Of a DNA stretch of 28,069 bases, positions 27,007 to 28,069 are shown piece after piece. Source of the DNA: an uncultured Chromatiaceae bacterium. Its GTDB lineage: Bacteria > Pseudomonadota > Gammaproteobacteria > Enterobacterales > Alteromonadaceae. Under the pieces are notes generated by a model. The model saw nothing but the letters and a program-made list of their open reading frames with translations. It was not told the origin of the DNA and did not search any database. Made by a program: the position numbers and the translations under genes. The stretch's first letter is position 1, and each line of letters starts with the position of its first letter. The DNA is taken from assembly GCA_946482615.1 (NCBI GenBank), contig CAMLSF010000031.1, positions 1-28,069 of the forward strand, read 5' to 3'.

Positions 27007-27792
27007 ATGTTAAAGAAATACCTGCAGCAAATCCGTCAGGGTAAACCTGTGCATTATGGCCGCATGCTGGAGTTGTTACCGCCTCTGTTCTATCAGAAAA
27101 AGTCGGAGCTGTTTAAAGTGCGGCAATTGGGGTCGGGCCGATGGCAGGTCACTATCTTGTCTGAAGCATTGTTTAGCCAGCTTGAGCAGCAGGCGCTACA
27201 GCCAGCGTCACGCAAAGAGGCGGCCTTGCTTGGTGACTCGCATCAGGTCAACACCTCCTTTGGTTATCAACTGGTCTATCATGAGTTGTGCCAGAATAGG
27301 CAACCTGAAGTGGTGGTGCTGGACGGCACAGAGAAATTCCAGAGTTATCAGGCCAAACCTGCTTTGCTGCTGATTGAAAACGAAGAATGTTTTTTCCGTT
27401 ACCCTGAGCTCATACCGGTTTGTGGTCAAATGCTGGCGCTGGAGTTTTCTCTGCACACCACAGACATAGGTTTTGCGTCCGGCAGCAAAGCCAGTTCAGC
27501 CTTGCTGATGCCTTTTTATCAGCAGTATCAGCAGATTTATTGTGCCTTTGATTTTGACGCCGCCGCTTTGGAATTATTTGATCTGTTAAAGCAGCGTTTG
27601 GGCGATAAACTGAACTTTGTTACTGCTGCAGATTTCAGCCCCTGGCTGGGGCTATTTAATAACAGGCCCAAACACCCCAATCAAATGGAGAAAGCTCTGG
27701 AGTTAGCCGAAAAACACCATTTTTATGGTTTACTGGATGCGCTGCAGCACAGGGGCTGTTTTTTAGAGCAAGAAGCCTTGTTAAAAAACTGA
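27007..27792 (+). CDS. Orphan JetD-like Toprim-domain protein (DUF7281-like)
   Basis: The 261-residue product has an N-terminal part that could be a winged helix (about 1-65) and a C-terminal Toprim-like domain. The C-terminal features run in the same order as in the DUF2220 part of Wadjet JetD nucleases: LLLIENEECF (E124, N125), a glycine-rich turn GFASGSK at 155-161, a strand with FDFD (D182, D184) followed by a helix ELFDLLKQRL, and near the end a LEQE motif (253-256). These acidic residues fit metal binding, so a nuclease or topoisomerase-like role is plausible but inferred. JetA, JetB and JetC relatives are absent on both sides. GGAG lies six bases before the ATG. A hairpin (AAAGCT/AGCTTT, 26925-26959) and the RNA candidate lie upstream. 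The DUF7281 name is from memory and unverified. Confidence 0.65.
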   Translation: MLKKYLQQIRQGKPVHYGRMLELLPPLFYQKKSELFKVRQLGSGRWQVTILSEALFSQLEQQALQPASRKEAALLGDSHQVNTSFGYQLVYHELCQNRQPEVVVLDGTEKFQSYQAKPALLLIENEECFFRYPELIPVCGQMLALEFSLHTTDIGFASGSKASSALLMPFYQQYQQIYCAFDFDAAALELFDLLKQRLGDKLNFVTAADFSPWLGLFNNRPKHPNQMEKALELAEKHHFYGLLDALQHRGCFLEQEALLKN

Positions 27793-27942
27793 ACGCTTCA
27801 GTGGTATGATCTGTATGAGACAACACGCTCTAAAGTATTTAGCAGAGCAAAGTCGCTTGAAATCAATAAGCTGTGTCTGCCATCAACTGATGTAGCTACT
27901 TTATGTAACCAGTGCATTTAATTGCAATGAGGGAATCCGACT

Positions 27943-28069
27943 ATGGTGAAAAATCTTCTGATTATGGTTGTAATGCTGTTCAGCGCTTTGGTACAGGCTG
28001 CGGGGGCGTTGGCTATTGATGAGAATCAGGGCGATCAATATGGCTTTGCGTACGATTATGCTTCCGTTT
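27943..28069 (+). CDS. DUF4189-type secreted protein (C-terminus cut by window edge)
   Basis: Forty-two codons are visible: a signal peptide (MVKNLLIMVVMLFSALVQA, cleavage after residue 19) and then GALAIDENQGDQYGFAYDYAS, which matches the opening of DUF4189 domains (a GAIA-type strand followed by a WG/YG repeat). The function of that family is unknown. GAGGGAA lies shortly before the ATG. The 150-bp gap before it shows a 5-bp hairpin over the preceding stop codon (CTGAA/TTCAG, 27789-27801) and a TATGAT at 27805 without a good -35. Confidence 0.7.
   Translation, partial: MVKNLLIMVVMLFSALVQAAGALAIDENQGDQYGFAYDYASV

Overview
The window is about 28 kb of ordinary-looking gammaproteobacterial chromosome. 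The gene set, the surA-lptD-amgK-murU-djlA and rapA-rluA neighbourhoods, a GlyGly-CTERM-type sorting tail and the moderate GC content point to an Alteromonadales/Chromatiales relative such as Rheinheimera. The genus is an inference from protein style, not a database match. I see no IS element, prophage, CRISPR array, rRNA or tRNA.

Bases 1-5874 hold envelope biogenesis and cell-wall recycling genes: surA (cut by the left edge) and lptD on the minus strand, facing away from amgK, murU and djlA on the plus strand. SurA and LptD work together in outer-membrane assembly. AmgK and MurU return recycled MurNAc to UDP-MurNAc, and DjlA is a membrane-anchored DnaJ co-chaperone. Bases 5871-9106 carry a DUF486 membrane protein, a DUF3530 probable lipoprotein, an OmpA/OprF-type porin with its own promoter and strong terminator, and rluA. 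Bases 9109-13693 hold rapA and a divergent PIN-PhoH ATPase ending in a shared bidirectional terminator.

Bases 13734-18225 carry a surface protein with a rhombosortase-type tail, a second RluA-type pseudouridine synthase, a TPR membrane protein with an unrecognised cytoplasmic domain, and a D-glycerate 3-kinase-like enzyme. Bases 18286-21850 form a tight three-gene minus-strand operon with overlapping genes: a GGDEF-EAL protein, a DUF3034 outer-membrane protein and a lipoprotein truncated haemoglobin. A 44-residue small ORF at 21966-22100 overlaps the start of a PlpD-type patatin autotransporter by ATGA and looks translationally coupled to it.

Bases 24492-26626 hold an unknown charged coiled-coil protein, a GlxA-type regulator and a divergent rhodanese. 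The 380-bp gap at 26627-27006 is the least explained part. It contains a minus-strand intrinsic terminator with no gene in front of it, a plausible minus-strand promoter about 250 bp away, and between them a long imperfect palindrome, which together suggest an unannotated small RNA. The next gene, at 27007, encodes a 261-residue protein with Toprim motifs resembling the C-terminal part of Wadjet JetD, but with no jetABC genes beside it. A DUF4189 secreted protein is cut by the right edge. The RNA candidate and the orphan JetD-like protein are the best leads for something undescribed.
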